Below, in pieces: positions 1 to 7,870 of a stretch of DNA of 64,000 bases. Where the stretch lies: the NCBI GenBank assembly GCA_017547525.1, contig JAFYPL010000033.1:62001-126000 (forward strand), given 5' to 3'. Positions within the stretch are counted from its first letter, which is position 1, and every line of letters begins with the position of its first letter. The DNA comes from Oscillospiraceae bacterium (GTDB taxonomy: Bacteria > Bacillota > Clostridia > Oscillospirales > Ruminococcaceae). Below the pieces are notes generated by a model. The model was not told where the DNA came from. It did not search any database and saw only the letters and a program-made list of their open reading frames with translations. The translations under genes were made by a program, and so were the position numbers.

Positions 1-182
1 CTGCCCACACAGCACAGGCTATAGCAGACCTGCTGGTGAAAAATGGTGTTATGGCTATATGGAATTTTGCGCCTACATCACTGAAAGTGCCTGCATCTGT
101 TATAGTACAGAATGAAAACATGGCTACCAGTCTGGCGGTACTGTCCACAAAACTGAACGAAAAAATGGAAAACGATAAATAA
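1..182 (+). CDS. rex: Redox-sensing transcriptional repressor Rex, C-terminal part
   Basis: The gene runs in from the left edge; only the last 59 residues are present, read in the frame that starts at base 3. They contain the pattern NFAPTSLKVP, which matches the end of the Rossmann NAD(H)-binding domain of Rex (usual form LNFAPxxLxVP), and end with the short helix of Rex dimers. Rex senses the NADH/NAD+ ratio and represses fermentation and hydrogenase genes. The next gene is an [FeFe] hydrogenase 28 bases downstream on the same strand, with no terminator between, so the two are probably cotranscribed. The identification rests on a short fragment, but the motif and the neighbour agree. Confidence 0.82.
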   Translation, partial: AHTAQAIADLLVKNGVMAIWNFAPTSLKVPASVIVQNENMATSLAVLSTKLNEKMENDK

Positions 183-210
183 CAGATTATTTTCTAAGGA
201 GACATATTTT

Positions 211-1632
211 ATGCAGAAGTTTGACACCCGTGTTCAGCATCTGAAATATAAAGTACTCAGAGAAATGGCAAGACATTCCTTCAACGATTCTCTGCTGGAA
301 AACTTTGCTGAAATCCCTAAAATCATTATGCCAAACAAAGAGCCAACCATGCGTTGCTGTGTGTACAAAGAAAGAGCTATCATCACAGAACGTATGAAAA
401 TTGCTATGGGTGGCGATAAACACAATCCTAACGTAATTGAAGTTATTCCTATAGCCTGTGATGAATGTCCTGTAAGTGGTTATCAGGTTTCTGATTCCTG
501 CCGCGGCTGTATCGCAAAACACTGCAGTGACGTGTGTCCTAAAGGTGCTATTACCTTTGATGCAGAACACCGTGCATACATAGACAAGGAAAAATGTGTA
601 AACTGTGGTAAATGTGCAGATGCCTGTCAGTTTAACGCTATCCGCAACAATACACGTCCTTGTCAGGCGGCATGTAAAGTGGGTGCTATTTCCATAAACA
701 CTGACCTGTCTGCAAAAATTGACGATGAAAAATGTATTGCCTGCGGCGCATGTGCATATCGTTGCCCATTCGGTGCCATCGTTGATAAGAGTTACATTCT
801 GAATGTTGTTGAACTGATTAAAGATGCAAAACGCACAGGTACAAAACTGTATGCTATGATTGCACCTGCTATTGCCAGCCAGTTTGGTTATGCTACACTG
901 GGTCAGGTGGTTGCAGCTATCAAAAAACTGGGCTTTACTGATGTAAAAGAAGTTGCTCTGGGTGCTGATATGGTTGCACTGAAAGAAGCTGCAGAACTGG
1001 CCGAAAAAGGTAAACTGACCAGCAGCTGCTGTCCAGCATTTGTATCCTATATCCAGAAATATCATCCAAAAGCAGTGGAATACATCAGTCACAACTATTC
1101 ACCAATGGTTGAACTGGGTAAATACATAAAAGAAACTGATCCTACAGCAAAAACAGTATTTATCGGACCATGTACAGCTAAAAAAGCTGAAATGCAGAAA
1201 CCGGAAGCACGCCCATGGGTTGACAGTGTAATCACTTTTGAAGAACTACAGGCCCTCTTTGACAGCCGTGATATTCCTGTGGCAGAACTGGAAGAAGATG
1301 AACTGAATGATGCATCTTTCTATGGCAGAATCTTTGCACATTCCGGTGGTCTGACAGGTGCTGCAGCCCGTGCATTGGAAGAACAGGATATCGACTTTGA
1401 AGTGAAAGCTGCTACATGCAGCGGTGTTGACGAATGTAAAATTGCACTGCTGAAACTGGCAAAAGGCGTACTGAAAGAAAACTTTATAGAAGGTATGATT
1501 TGTGAAGGCGGCTGTATCAATGGTGCCGGCTGTCTGACACATCAGGGGGCTAAGAGTGCGGCAAAAGTAGATGCCCACGCAAAACAGTCCACAGTACCAT
1601 CTATCAAAGATGCTGTTGAAGCTGCTAAATAA
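211..1632 (+). CDS. [FeFe] hydrogenase, group B-like, with ferredoxin domains
   Basis: This 473-residue protein should catalyse reversible proton reduction with ferredoxin as the electron carrier, in the cytoplasm. Two 4Fe-4S motifs are visible: C97/C100/C105/C109 and C129/C132/C135/C139, with another CxxCxxCxxxC at C175-C185. The H-cluster domain follows, with SSCCPAF near 271-277 (L1), GPCTAKKAE near 319-327 (L2) and MICEGGCINGAG near 429-440 (L3), which supply the four H-cluster cysteines C273, C321, C431 and C435. The L3 form GCxxGAG rather than GCxxGGG and the Cys-rich N-terminus resemble the poorly characterised group B enzymes. The start has an AAGGAG site 8 bases upstream. It sits directly behind rex, which suggests redox control. 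The maturases HydE, HydF and HydG are not in the window. Confidence 0.9.
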   Translation: MQKFDTRVQHLKYKVLREMARHSFNDSLLENFAEIPKIIMPNKEPTMRCCVYKERAIITERMKIAMGGDKHNPNVIEVIPIACDECPVSGYQVSDSCRGCIAKHCSDVCPKGAITFDAEHRAYIDKEKCVNCGKCADACQFNAIRNNTRPCQAACKVGAISINTDLSAKIDDEKCIACGACAYRCPFGAIVDKSYILNVVELIKDAKRTGTKLYAMIAPAIASQFGYATLGQVVAAIKKLGFTDVKEVALGADMVALKEAAELAEKGKLTSSCCPAFVSYIQKYHPKAVEYISHNYSPMVELGKYIKETDPTAKTVFIGPCTAKKAEMQKPEARPWVDSVITFEELQALFDSRDIPVAELEEDELNDASFYGRIFAHSGGLTGAAARALEEQDIDFEVKAATCSGVDECKIALLKLAKGVLKENFIEGMICEGGCINGAGCLTHQGAKSAAKVDAHAKQSTVPSIKDAVEAAK

Positions 1633-1649
1633 TAAAGTAAAATAAATAA

Positions 1650-1676
1650 AAGCCGCAGCAATGCGGCTTTTTGTTT
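1650..1676 (+). terminator. Rho-independent terminator of the hydrogenase gene
   Basis: AGCCGCA and TGCGGCT form a stem around a short loop, followed by a T-rich run. The T-run also covers the stop codon of the opposing small gene. Confidence 0.85.
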
Positions 1677-1798
1677 TATTTCTTTTTCAAAAATCTTATG
1701 ACGATGTAAATAATCAGCATGACAAGGGCGAGATTTACCCAGAACCATGCTTTTGTGAAGGTTGTAAAAAGTAATGAACCTAATAAAGTGTCTTTCAT
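1676..1798 (-). CDS. Small single-pass membrane protein, 40 residues
   Basis: This short open frame has a good GGAGGG ribosome site three bases before its ATG. It encodes a 40-residue protein with one hydrophobic segment, WFWVNLALVMLIIYIVI at about residues 18-34, flanked by a polar N-terminus and ending in RFLKKK, which predicts a C-terminus inside the cell. It lies between two stem-loops, downstream of argS on the same strand and convergent with the hydrogenase gene. I do not recognise a family. The composition and ribosome site are typical of real small membrane proteins, but no homology could be tested. Confidence 0.6.
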   Translation of the reverse strand: MKDTLLGSLLFTTFTKAWFWVNLALVMLIIYIVIRFLKKK

Positions 1799-1875
1799 AA
1801 CAGCCCTCCAGATATTTATGTATTCATTATATACTATAAATATCTGTTTATCAACTTATGGCATAATATAAAAAA

Positions 1876-1904
1876 TAAAAGCAGCCGTAATGGCTGCTTT
1901 TATT
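1876..1904 (-). terminator. Terminator of the ddl-murI-DUF1934-argS operon
   Basis: AAAGCAGCC and GGCTGCTTT flank a four-base loop with A/T runs on both sides, so it can act in both directions; on the minus strand it lies 18 bases past the argS stop. Confidence 0.85.
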
Positions 1905-1921
1905 ATATAAATACATAATTA

Positions 1922-3676
1922 TTACATCTGTTCTGGAATAGTGATGTTCATAATTTTCAGGCAGTTTGCAATAGCGTGTTTTGTAGCTACGCACAGTGCC
2001 AGTCTGGCTTTGGACAGTGCTTCGTCTTCACCTTTAACGCGGCATGCGTTGTAGAAACGGTGGAACTGTGTAGCCAGTGTGATGGAGTATTTTGTAATTT
2101 TGGATGGGTCGTATGCTTTGCCGGATGCAATGATTTCGCCTGGCATGTAGGACAGTGTGCGGATCAGTTCGATTTCTGCAGGGTCTGTCAGCAGTGTCAG
2201 GTCAGCTTTGTTTACGCCTTCAGTTGTCAGGTTTTCTTTTTCCAGCTGACGCAGGATGCTGCAGATTCTTGCATGTGCATACTGTACGTAGTAAACAGGG
2301 TTTTCGCTGTTTTCCTGAATAGCAAGGTCAAGGTCGAAAATCAGATGTGTGTTTGGTTCTCTTGTGTTGAAGAAGAAACGTGCAGCATCAATTGGAATTT
2401 CGTCCAGCAGGTCAACCAGCTGAATAGCTTTACCTGTACGTTTACTCATTCTGATTTCTGTTTTCTTTGGTTTGCCGTCTTCACCCATGATAACGTTGCC
2501 GTTTTCATCTTTAGCATCACCGATAAGTTTTACCAGCTGCATCAGTACAACGTCCAGTTTATCGCCGTCCAGACCCAGTGCGTTCATAGCTGTTTTCATT
2601 CTTGCTACGTGGCCGTGGTGGTCAGCGCCCCATACGTTGATAGCTCTGTCAAAGCTTCTTGTAACGAATTTGTCGTAGTGGTAAGCAATGTCAGCTGCAA
2701 AGTATGTGGAAATACCGTTTGCTCTTACCAGAACTTCGTCTTTTTCTTCGCCCAGTGCTGTACCTTTGTACCACAGAGCGCCGTCTTTTTCATATGTGTA
2801 ACCGTTTTCTGTGAGAATAGCGATAGCTTTTTCTACGTCGCCTTTGTTTCTCATTTCCTGTTCAGAGAACCATACATCGTAGTCGATACGGTATTTCTGC
2901 AGGTGAGCTTTCATATCAGCTACGTTTCTTGGCAGTGCGTATTCTACCAGAGCCTGTTTTCTTTCTTCCAGGGATTTTGTTACATAAGCATCACCATGGA
3001 TGTCGCAGAATTCCTGTGCACGTGCCATAATGTCTGCACCCTGATAGAAGCTTTCGTCGAATGGATAATCTTTGTCGAAAATCTGCATGTATCTGCCTTC
3101 CAGAGACATACCGAATTTTTCGATCTGGTTACCAGCGTCATTGATAAGGAATTCTCTTGTTACATCGTAACCGGACCATGACAGACATTCAGCCAGAATA
3201 TCACCCAGAGCGCCACCACGTGCGTTACCCAGATGCATAGGGCCTGTAGGGTTAGCGGAAACGAATTCCACGTTGTATCTTTTGCCTTCGCCATAGTTTG
3301 TTCTGCCGTATTCAGCACCGTTTTCCAGTACAGCTTTTACTACTGTTTCAAAGTAGCTGTGGTTCAGGAAGAAGTTGATAAAGCCAGGACCAGCCAGTTC
3401 TGCTTTGTCAAAGAATGTGCCGTCGAACTGCATGTATTTCAGTATAGCAGTTGCGATTGCTCTTGGGTTTGATTTAAAGTTTTTTGCATTTACCATTGCA
3501 GCGTTTGTAGAAAAGTCGCCGTTGCGCAGGTCCTGTGGGATTTCAACCACAAAATCTTTCATTACTTCAGGCTGTACCAGTTCGCCGTTTGCGATGGCTG
3601 TTTCAATGGCAGCCTTTACCATTGTTTCTACCTGGAGTTTTGCCAGGTTCATACCGTCAAATTTTGCTAAACTCAC
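1922..3676 (-). CDS. argS: Arginyl-tRNA synthetase
   Basis: This class I synthetase attaches arginine to tRNA-Arg. The 584-residue protein has the usual order: an N-terminal tRNA-binding domain (about 1-105), the catalytic core with a HIGH-like motif HLGNA at about 148-152, a KMSKS-like MSKR near 415, and a C-terminal anticodon-binding DALR domain containing YVQYAHAR. The first codon appears to be GTG, with an AAGGAG site 10 bases upstream that lies inside the end of the preceding gene; an ATG eight codons later is an alternative. It is the last gene of a four-gene minus-strand operon, one base from its neighbour. Length and motifs are normal. Confidence 0.97.
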   Translation of the reverse strand: MSLAKFDGMNLAKLQVETMVKAAIETAIANGELVQPEVMKDFVVEIPQDLRNGDFSTNAAMVNAKNFKSNPRAIATAILKYMQFDGTFFDKAELAGPGFINFFLNHSYFETVVKAVLENGAEYGRTNYGEGKRYNVEFVSANPTGPMHLGNARGGALGDILAECLSWSGYDVTREFLINDAGNQIEKFGMSLEGRYMQIFDKDYPFDESFYQGADIMARAQEFCDIHGDAYVTKSLEERKQALVEYALPRNVADMKAHLQKYRIDYDVWFSEQEMRNKGDVEKAIAILTENGYTYEKDGALWYKGTALGEEKDEVLVRANGISTYFAADIAYHYDKFVTRSFDRAINVWGADHHGHVARMKTAMNALGLDGDKLDVVLMQLVKLIGDAKDENGNVIMGEDGKPKKTEIRMSKRTGKAIQLVDLLDEIPIDAARFFFNTREPNTHLIFDLDLAIQENSENPVYYVQYAHARICSILRQLEKENLTTEGVNKADLTLLTDPAEIELIRTLSYMPGEIIASGKAYDPSKITKYSITLATQFHRFYNACRVKGEDEALSKARLALCVATKHAIANCLKIMNITIPEQM

Positions 3677-3677
3677 T

Positions 3678-4103
3678 TTAATTTATCTCCTTAACTGTTA
3701 CATTCACTTTGTTTTCACTTATCAGCATACCGGCGCTGCTGAGACTGTATTCAAAAGTCAGCTGGCCGCCGTTATCATCCAGATTATTTACAATATCTAT
3801 TCCATTTATATCCAGCATAATAGGGCCTGCTACGGTCTGATAATTGCACAGGTTCAGTGCTCCTTTTTCTATTATCAGGTTGCTGGTGGCCTGACCGCCG
3901 TAGCGTGTCATGGATACGCCGTTTTCCCATGCTTTCAGGGATGTGGTGCATCCTTCAAATCCTGTGGCTTCGCTTTCTTTATAAACTATAAAATATTTAC
4001 CGTTTTTACGGTAAAAGGAACCCACAGTAGTCAGGCTGACGCTGTCGTTATCGTCACCCATATTGATAAAACCTTCTATGGTAATCAGATAGTTTTCTTT
4101 CAT
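3678..4103 (-). CDS. DUF1934 family beta-barrel protein
   Basis: The 141-residue protein matches DUF1934 (YwiB-like), small soluble proteins predicted to form a calycin-like beta-barrel, function unknown. Visible family features are the opening strand VSLTTVGSFYRKNGKYFIVY and a later stretch of alternating strands such as GGQLTFEYSL. The family is usually found next to argS in Firmicutes, as here, where one base separates the genes and the argS ribosome site lies in this gene's last codons. It is two bases downstream of murI. No signal peptide or membrane segment is seen, so it is probably cytoplasmic. Confidence 0.85.
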   Translation of the reverse strand: MKENYLITIEGFINMGDDNDSVSLTTVGSFYRKNGKYFIVYKESEATGFEGCTTSLKAWENGVSMTRYGGQATSNLIIEKGALNLCNYQTVAGPIMLDINGIDIVNNLDDNGGQLTFEYSLSSAGMLISENKVNVTVKEIN

Positions 4104-4105
4104 TA

Positions 4106-4915
4106 TTAATCCTTTATATCAGTCAGTATTGCTTTTGCACCGCTGTTGTCACCCAGAAAGATATTTGCCACTTTGTCAAATTCTTCCGGCTGGCTGGTTA
4201 CGTAATATTCCACGCGGTCACGTGGTTTGTCACGGTCCAGATTCAGTCGGGCAAGAGTGTTTTTAACTTCCAGTGCGGTTTCATAGCCGGAATCTATCAG
4301 TGTCACATCGTCACCCATAATGTTTTGGATGATTTTTGAAATGATAGGGAAGTGGGTACAGCCCAGTATCAGTGTATCAACGCCGAAAGCTTTGATAGGT
4401 GCCAGATATTCTCTGCACACACTGTTTGTGATGAAATTGTCCTCATCTATATAACCTTCCTGTACCAGTGTAACCAGCTGAGGACAACCGTTTGATACAG
4501 TCTGGATATCTTTGTCTATCATTTTCAGCCTTGTGGCAAAGTTACCGGATTTTACAGTGGCAGGTGTCGCTATAATGCCGATTCTTTTGTTTTTTGTGGC
4601 TTTAGCAGCAGCGGCTACTGTAGGTGTGATAACGTCTATAAACGGCACAGACAGATTCTGTATCTGTGCGGCAGGTACGTTACTGGACACTGTACCACAG
4701 GCTGCCACCACCAGTTTTACGCCTTTTCTTTGGAGAAAGTTCACATCATCATTGGTGTAGCGGGCCAGTGTTTCTTTGGTGTTCACACCGTAAGGCATCC
4801 TGGCTGTATCACCCAGGTAAATCATGTTTTCATCCGGTACCAGATTCAGCAGCTCTTTGGCACAGGTCAGGCCACCTACACCGGAGTCAAATACTCCGAT
4901 TGGCCTATCTTTCAT
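4106..4915 (-). CDS. murI: Glutamate racemase
   Basis: Converts L-glutamate to D-glutamate for peptidoglycan. The protein is 269 residues from the chosen ATG, which begins MKDRPIGVFDSGVGG; a longer frame adds 12 residues lying wholly within ddl and is unlikely. The catalytic cysteines are in AACGTVSS and LGCTHFP. The first differs from the commoner ACNTAS by Gly for Asn, a variant I believe is common in Clostridia. The start overlaps the end of ddl by 11 bases, with a GAAGG site before the ATG, indicating translational coupling. Both products feed cell-wall precursor synthesis. Confidence 0.95.
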   Translation of the reverse strand: MKDRPIGVFDSGVGGLTCAKELLNLVPDENMIYLGDTARMPYGVNTKETLARYTNDDVNFLQRKGVKLVVAACGTVSSNVPAAQIQNLSVPFIDVITPTVAAAAKATKNKRIGIIATPATVKSGNFATRLKMIDKDIQTVSNGCPQLVTLVQEGYIDEDNFITNSVCREYLAPIKAFGVDTLILGCTHFPIISKIIQNIMGDDVTLIDSGYETALEVKNTLARLNLDRDKPRDRVEYYVTSQPEEFDKVANIFLGDNSGAKAILTDIKD

Positions 4916-5981
4916 CTTCTGCACCTTCCAGACCCAGTCTGATGATACCATCTACCAGCTCAGCATAGCTCATACCTGTGTACTGCATCAGCTGTGGATA
5001 CATGCTGATGTGTGTGAAACCAGGCAGAGTGTTGATTTCGTTCAGCAGGATTGTACCGTCTGCTTTTACGAAAAAGTCAACACGGGACAGACCTTTACAG
5101 TCCATTACAGTGAAAGCTTTTTTAGCCAGCTGCTGGATTGTCTGTCTTGTTTCTGCAGGGAGGTTTGCAGGGATGTATGTTTTACTTGTGCCATTTTTGT
5201 ATTTGTCATCGTAGTCGTAGAATGTAGCGCTTGCGCCGATTTCACCTACTTCGCTGGCAATCAGGTTTGGTGTGTTGCCGTATACAGCACATTCCACTTC
5301 CTGACCAGCTACGAATTCTTCAAAAATTACTTTGTTATCGTGGGCCAGCGCAGCGTGAACTGCGTTTTTCAGTTCTTCTCTGCTTTCTGCTCTGGAAACA
5401 CCTACGGAAGAACCACTGTTTGCAGGTTTTACAAAGATTGGGTAACCCAGTTCTTTTTCAACTCTTTCTGCTACAGCGTCAAATTCAGGCATCTGCCAGT
5501 CCATCATATAGTCCCATTTGCAGCGTGGGATGCCCCGGCGGTCAAAGGCCATGTTTGCATGTACTTTGTCCATGCACAGTGCGCTGGACAGTACACCGCA
5601 ACCACAGTAAGGGATACCGCTCATTTCGAGCAGACCCTGCAGAGTGCCGTCTTCACCGTTTTTGCCGTGGAGAACAGGCAGTACTACGTCGATTTTTTCG
5701 ATTGTGATATCAGAACCGTCCATTTTGATCAGACCTTTTGTGGTTCTGTCAGGGCTTATCATACATGGCACGTTGTCTGGGTGTTCGTGCCAGCAGTCAG
5801 TTATAATTTCATCAGTGGAACCAGGGAAGAACAGCCAGCGGCCTTTCTTTGTGATACCTACTTTTACTACGTCGTATTTGTCAGCAGGGATATTGTCAAT
5901 TACACTTTTAGTACTCATAAGACTTACTTCGTGTTCATTTGACATACCGCCGAATATTACGCAAACTTTTGTCTTTGCCAT
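4905..5981 (-). CDS. ddl: D-alanine--D-alanine ligase
   Basis: Joins two D-alanines with ATP to make the end of the peptidoglycan stem. The 358-residue protein has the ATP-grasp signatures FVKPANSGSSVGV and LNEINTLPGFT. The YDYDDKYKNG loop is the form seen in ordinary D-Ala-D-Ala ligases, not the VanA-type D-lactate ligases. The ATG at 5981 is preferred because GGAGG lies 5 bases before it; the in-frame ATG four codons upstream overlaps that ribosome site. It is the first gene of the ddl-murI-DUF1934-argS operon and is divergent from the rpmG operon. Confidence 0.96.
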   Translation of the reverse strand: MAKTKVCVIFGGMSNEHEVSLMSTKSVIDNIPADKYDVVKVGITKKGRWLFFPGSTDEIITDCWHEHPDNVPCMISPDRTTKGLIKMDGSDITIEKIDVVLPVLHGKNGEDGTLQGLLEMSGIPYCGCGVLSSALCMDKVHANMAFDRRGIPRCKWDYMMDWQMPEFDAVAERVEKELGYPIFVKPANSGSSVGVSRAESREELKNAVHAALAHDNKVIFEEFVAGQEVECAVYGNTPNLIASEVGEIGASATFYDYDDKYKNGTSKTYIPANLPAETRQTIQQLAKKAFTVMDCKGLSRVDFFVKADGTILLNEINTLPGFTHISMYPQLMQYTGMSYAELVDGIIRLGLEGAEDER

Positions 5982-6120
5982 AACGACCTCCATGTTTTAT
6001 GTAAAATTGGTTAATAAATTGTATAATTTAATCTAATACAATATGATACCATATAACGAACAAAAAATAAATACCAAAATTCATTCTATATGTATAGTAT
6101 ATATTTATACATAATCACCT
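5982..6120. other. Divergent intergenic region, no clear element
   Basis: AT-rich DNA between ddl and the rpmG promoters. It must hold the ddl promoter, but I see no convincing -35/-10 pair on the minus strand. Confidence 0.4.
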
Positions 6121-6149
6121 TTGACAAATAAACTGTAAAAGTGTAAAAT
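6121..6149 (+). promoter_or_regulatory. Upstream promoter of the rpmG operon (P1)
   Basis: TTGACA, a 17-base spacer and TAAAAT. It lies about 200 bases before rpmG and would give a long 5' leader, or a short separate transcript. Confidence 0.6.
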
Positions 6150-6235
6150 ATATAAGGTTAAGTCCAAAAAGGAAAACCGGCATATACCAGTAAAAAATCA
6201 GGTATGGTAAAATATTTGCAACAGCAAAAATTTTG

Positions 6236-6264
6236 TTGACTTGTCCGGTTTTATATGGTATTAT
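6236..6264 (+). promoter_or_regulatory. Proximal promoter of the rpmG operon (P2)
   Basis: TTGACT, a 17-base spacer and TATTAT, about 87 bases before the rpmG start. Confidence 0.7.
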
Positions 6265-6350
6265 GATATCACCTCTTTTGTAGGTCTATTTTTTATGCAA
6301 TAAATTTTTGCAGCCAAAAGAGGGAGGCTAACTTTAATGGAGGTGCCGAT

Positions 6351-6500
6351 ATGAGAGTTAGAATTACACTTGCATGTACAGAATGCAAACAGCGCAATTA
6401 TGACACAAAGAAAAACAAAAAAAATACTCCTGACAGAGTAGAACTGAAAAAGTATTGTCGTTTTTGCAAAAAACACACTCTTCACAGAGAAACTAAATAA
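6351..6500 (+). CDS. rpmG: Ribosomal protein bL33
   Basis: This 49-residue protein of the large ribosomal subunit is too short for many gene callers but clear: it opens [12 protein letters not shown] and ends KHTLHRETK. It carries two CxxC pairs (C9/C12 and C36/C39), so it is the zinc-binding C+ type. A GGAGG site precedes the ATG. It begins the conserved order rpmG-secE-nusG and is 12 bases from secE. Confidence 0.96.
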   Translation: MRVRITLACTECKQRNYDTKKNKKNTPDRVELKKYCRFCKKHTLHRETK

Positions 6501-6512
6501 GAGGTAAAACGA

Positions 6513-6731
6513 ATGGCAGAAAAGAAAGAAAAAGTTGGCTTTTTTGCTTCAATCAAAAAACATCTCAGAGAAGTAAAATCTGAAATGAAAAAGATTGTTT
6601 GGCCAACTAAAAGCCAGGTAGTGAACAATACTCTTATTGTTATCGCTGTATCTCTGATCGCAGCTGTGTTGATTTTCGGTCTGGACACTGTATTTGGTCT
6701 TGTGCTCCAGCTGATTTACAAAAACGTATAA
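6513..6731 (+). CDS. secE: Preprotein translocase subunit SecE
   Basis: The 72-residue protein is the short single-span Gram-positive form of SecE, which clamps SecY in the Sec channel. The amphipathic helix with the conserved EMKKIVWPTK motif is at about 24-33, followed by one membrane segment at about 42-65. A GAGG site precedes the ATG. Its position between rpmG and nusG is the standard bacterial arrangement. Confidence 0.96.
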   Translation: MAEKKEKVGFFASIKKHLREVKSEMKKIVWPTKSQVVNNTLIVIAVSLIAAVLIFGLDTVFGLVLQLIYKNV

Positions 6732-6751
6732 TTCAAAAGCGAGGTGTAGAT

Positions 6752-7270
6752 ATGAGCGAGGCAAAATGGTATGTTGTTCACACATATTCAGGCTATGAAA
6801 ACAAGGTAGCTTCTAGCCTTGAAGCAGTTATCGAAAACCGCAATCTGCGCGATATGATTCAGGATGTTAGAATTCCTGTTGAAACCTTGGTAGAAATCAA
6901 AGACGGTAAACGTAAAGAAACAGAAAACAAACTGTATCCTTCATACGTTTTCGTTAAAATGATTCTCACAGACGAAACATGGTATATCGTGCGTAACACC
7001 CGCGGCGTTACAGGTTTTGTAGGTTCATCCCCACAGAAACCATCTCCTCTTTCTCAGAAAGAAGTGGACGCAATGGGCGTAGAAACAAAATCCCAGACAA
7101 TTGACTTTGCTGTGGGCGACAATGTCGAAATCACAGATGGTCCTCTGGCTGGCTTCATCGGTGAGGTTGTTGAAATCGATACCGATGCACTGAAAGTAAA
7201 AGTAAACGTTTCAATGTTCGGCAGAGAAACACTTTCAGAACTCGACCTTTTACAGGTAAAACCAATTTAA
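6752..7270 (+). CDS. nusG: Transcription termination/antitermination protein NusG
   Basis: Binds RNA polymerase and affects pausing and termination. The 172-residue protein has the N-terminal NGN domain starting AKWYVVHTYSGYE and containing YPSYVFVKM, and the C-terminal KOW domain around DNVEITDGPLAGFIGEVVEI. Length and order are typical. GAGGTG precedes the ATG. It lies 20 bases after secE and before the rplK leader. Confidence 0.97.
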   Translation: MSEAKWYVVHTYSGYENKVASSLEAVIENRNLRDMIQDVRIPVETLVEIKDGKRKETENKLYPSYVFVKMILTDETWYIVRNTRGVTGFVGSSPQKPSPLSQKEVDAMGVETKSQTIDFAVGDNVEITDGPLAGFIGEVVEIDTDALKVKVNVSMFGRETLSELDLLQVKPI

Positions 7271-7274
7271 CAAC

Positions 7275-7360
7275 GGTAAGAGTCACGCAACAGTGATTTT
7301 TATAGGGCACGAATGTGTCCGTGGGAGGACAGGAAGAGGTCCTGTCCGATAGCTTACCAC
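7275..7360 (+). promoter_or_regulatory. rplK leader with probable ribosomal protein L1 binding site
   Basis: The nusG-rplK gap folds well. GGTAAG at 7275 can pair with CTTACC near 7353; inside lie small hairpins TCAC/GTGA and GGGCAC/GTGTCC, then a strong stem GGACAGGA/TCCTGTCC. The parts GTGGGAGG (7321-7328) and CCGAT...ACCAC (to 7360) resemble the L1-binding region of 23S rRNA (GGTGGGAGG...CCGA...ACCACC). L1 is known to repress its operon by binding such a mimic. The match is by eye. Confidence 0.65.
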
Positions 7361-7380
7361 ATCATACGGAGGTATTTAAA

Positions 7381-7806
7381 ATGGCTCAGAAAGTTACTGG
7401 ATATATCAAACTCCAGATTCCAGCTGGTAAGGCAACTCCAGCACCACCTGTTGGTCCAGCTCTTGGTCAGCACGGTGTTAACATTATGTCTTTCACAAAA
7501 GAATTCAATGAAAGAACACAGAAAGATATCGGTTATATCATTCCTGTAGTAATTACAGTATATGCAGACCGCACATTCAGCTTCATCACAAAAACACCAC
7601 CAGCACCAGTTCTGATCAAAAAAGAACTCGGTCTTGAATCCGCTTCTGGTGTACCAAACAAAACAAAAGTTGGTAAACTGACAAAAGAACAGGTTCGCAA
7701 AATCGCTGAAATGAAAATGCCAGACCTGAACGCTGCAAACATCGAAACAGCTATGAGCATGATCGCTGGTACAGCACGCAGCATGGGCGTTACAGTAGAA
7801 GAATAA
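7381..7806 (+). CDS. rplK: Ribosomal protein uL11
   Basis: The 141-residue protein of the GTPase-associated centre starts [18 protein letters not shown] and contains the N-terminal loop [15 protein letters not shown] and the C-terminal RNA-binding domain with KMPDLNA and GTARSMGV. The ATG at 7381 has a GGAGG site 8 bases upstream; a longer in-frame extension would run through the structured leader and is rejected. It is probably controlled by L1 binding to that leader. Confidence 0.97.
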   Translation: MAQKVTGYIKLQIPAGKATPAPPVGPALGQHGVNIMSFTKEFNERTQKDIGYIIPVVITVYADRTFSFITKTPPAPVLIKKELGLESASGVPNKTKVGKLTKEQVRKIAEMKMPDLNAANIETAMSMIAGTARSMGVTVEE

Positions 7807-7832
7807 TTTGTAGTTTTGCACTACTCACACAA

Positions 7833-7858
7833 GTGGGAGGAATATTCCGTTTAACCAC
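7833..7858 (+). promoter_or_regulatory. Second probable L1 binding site, before rplA
   Basis: GTGGGAGG at 7833-7840, an AATATT link, CCG, then ACCAC at 7854-7858 repeats the same mimic found before rplK, in minimal form, ending just before the GGAGG site of rplA. Bound L1 could directly mask its own ribosome site. Confidence 0.6.
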
Positions 7859-7870
7859 AGGAGGATAATA

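Noticed and set aside
187..1092. Long open frame opposite the hydrogenase gene
   Set aside because: It is a shadow of the codon bias of the real gene, is rich in Cys and Phe, and has no family features.
1976..3181. 401-codon open frame opposite argS
   Set aside because: Antisense shadow of a clear argS; composition is unlike a real protein.
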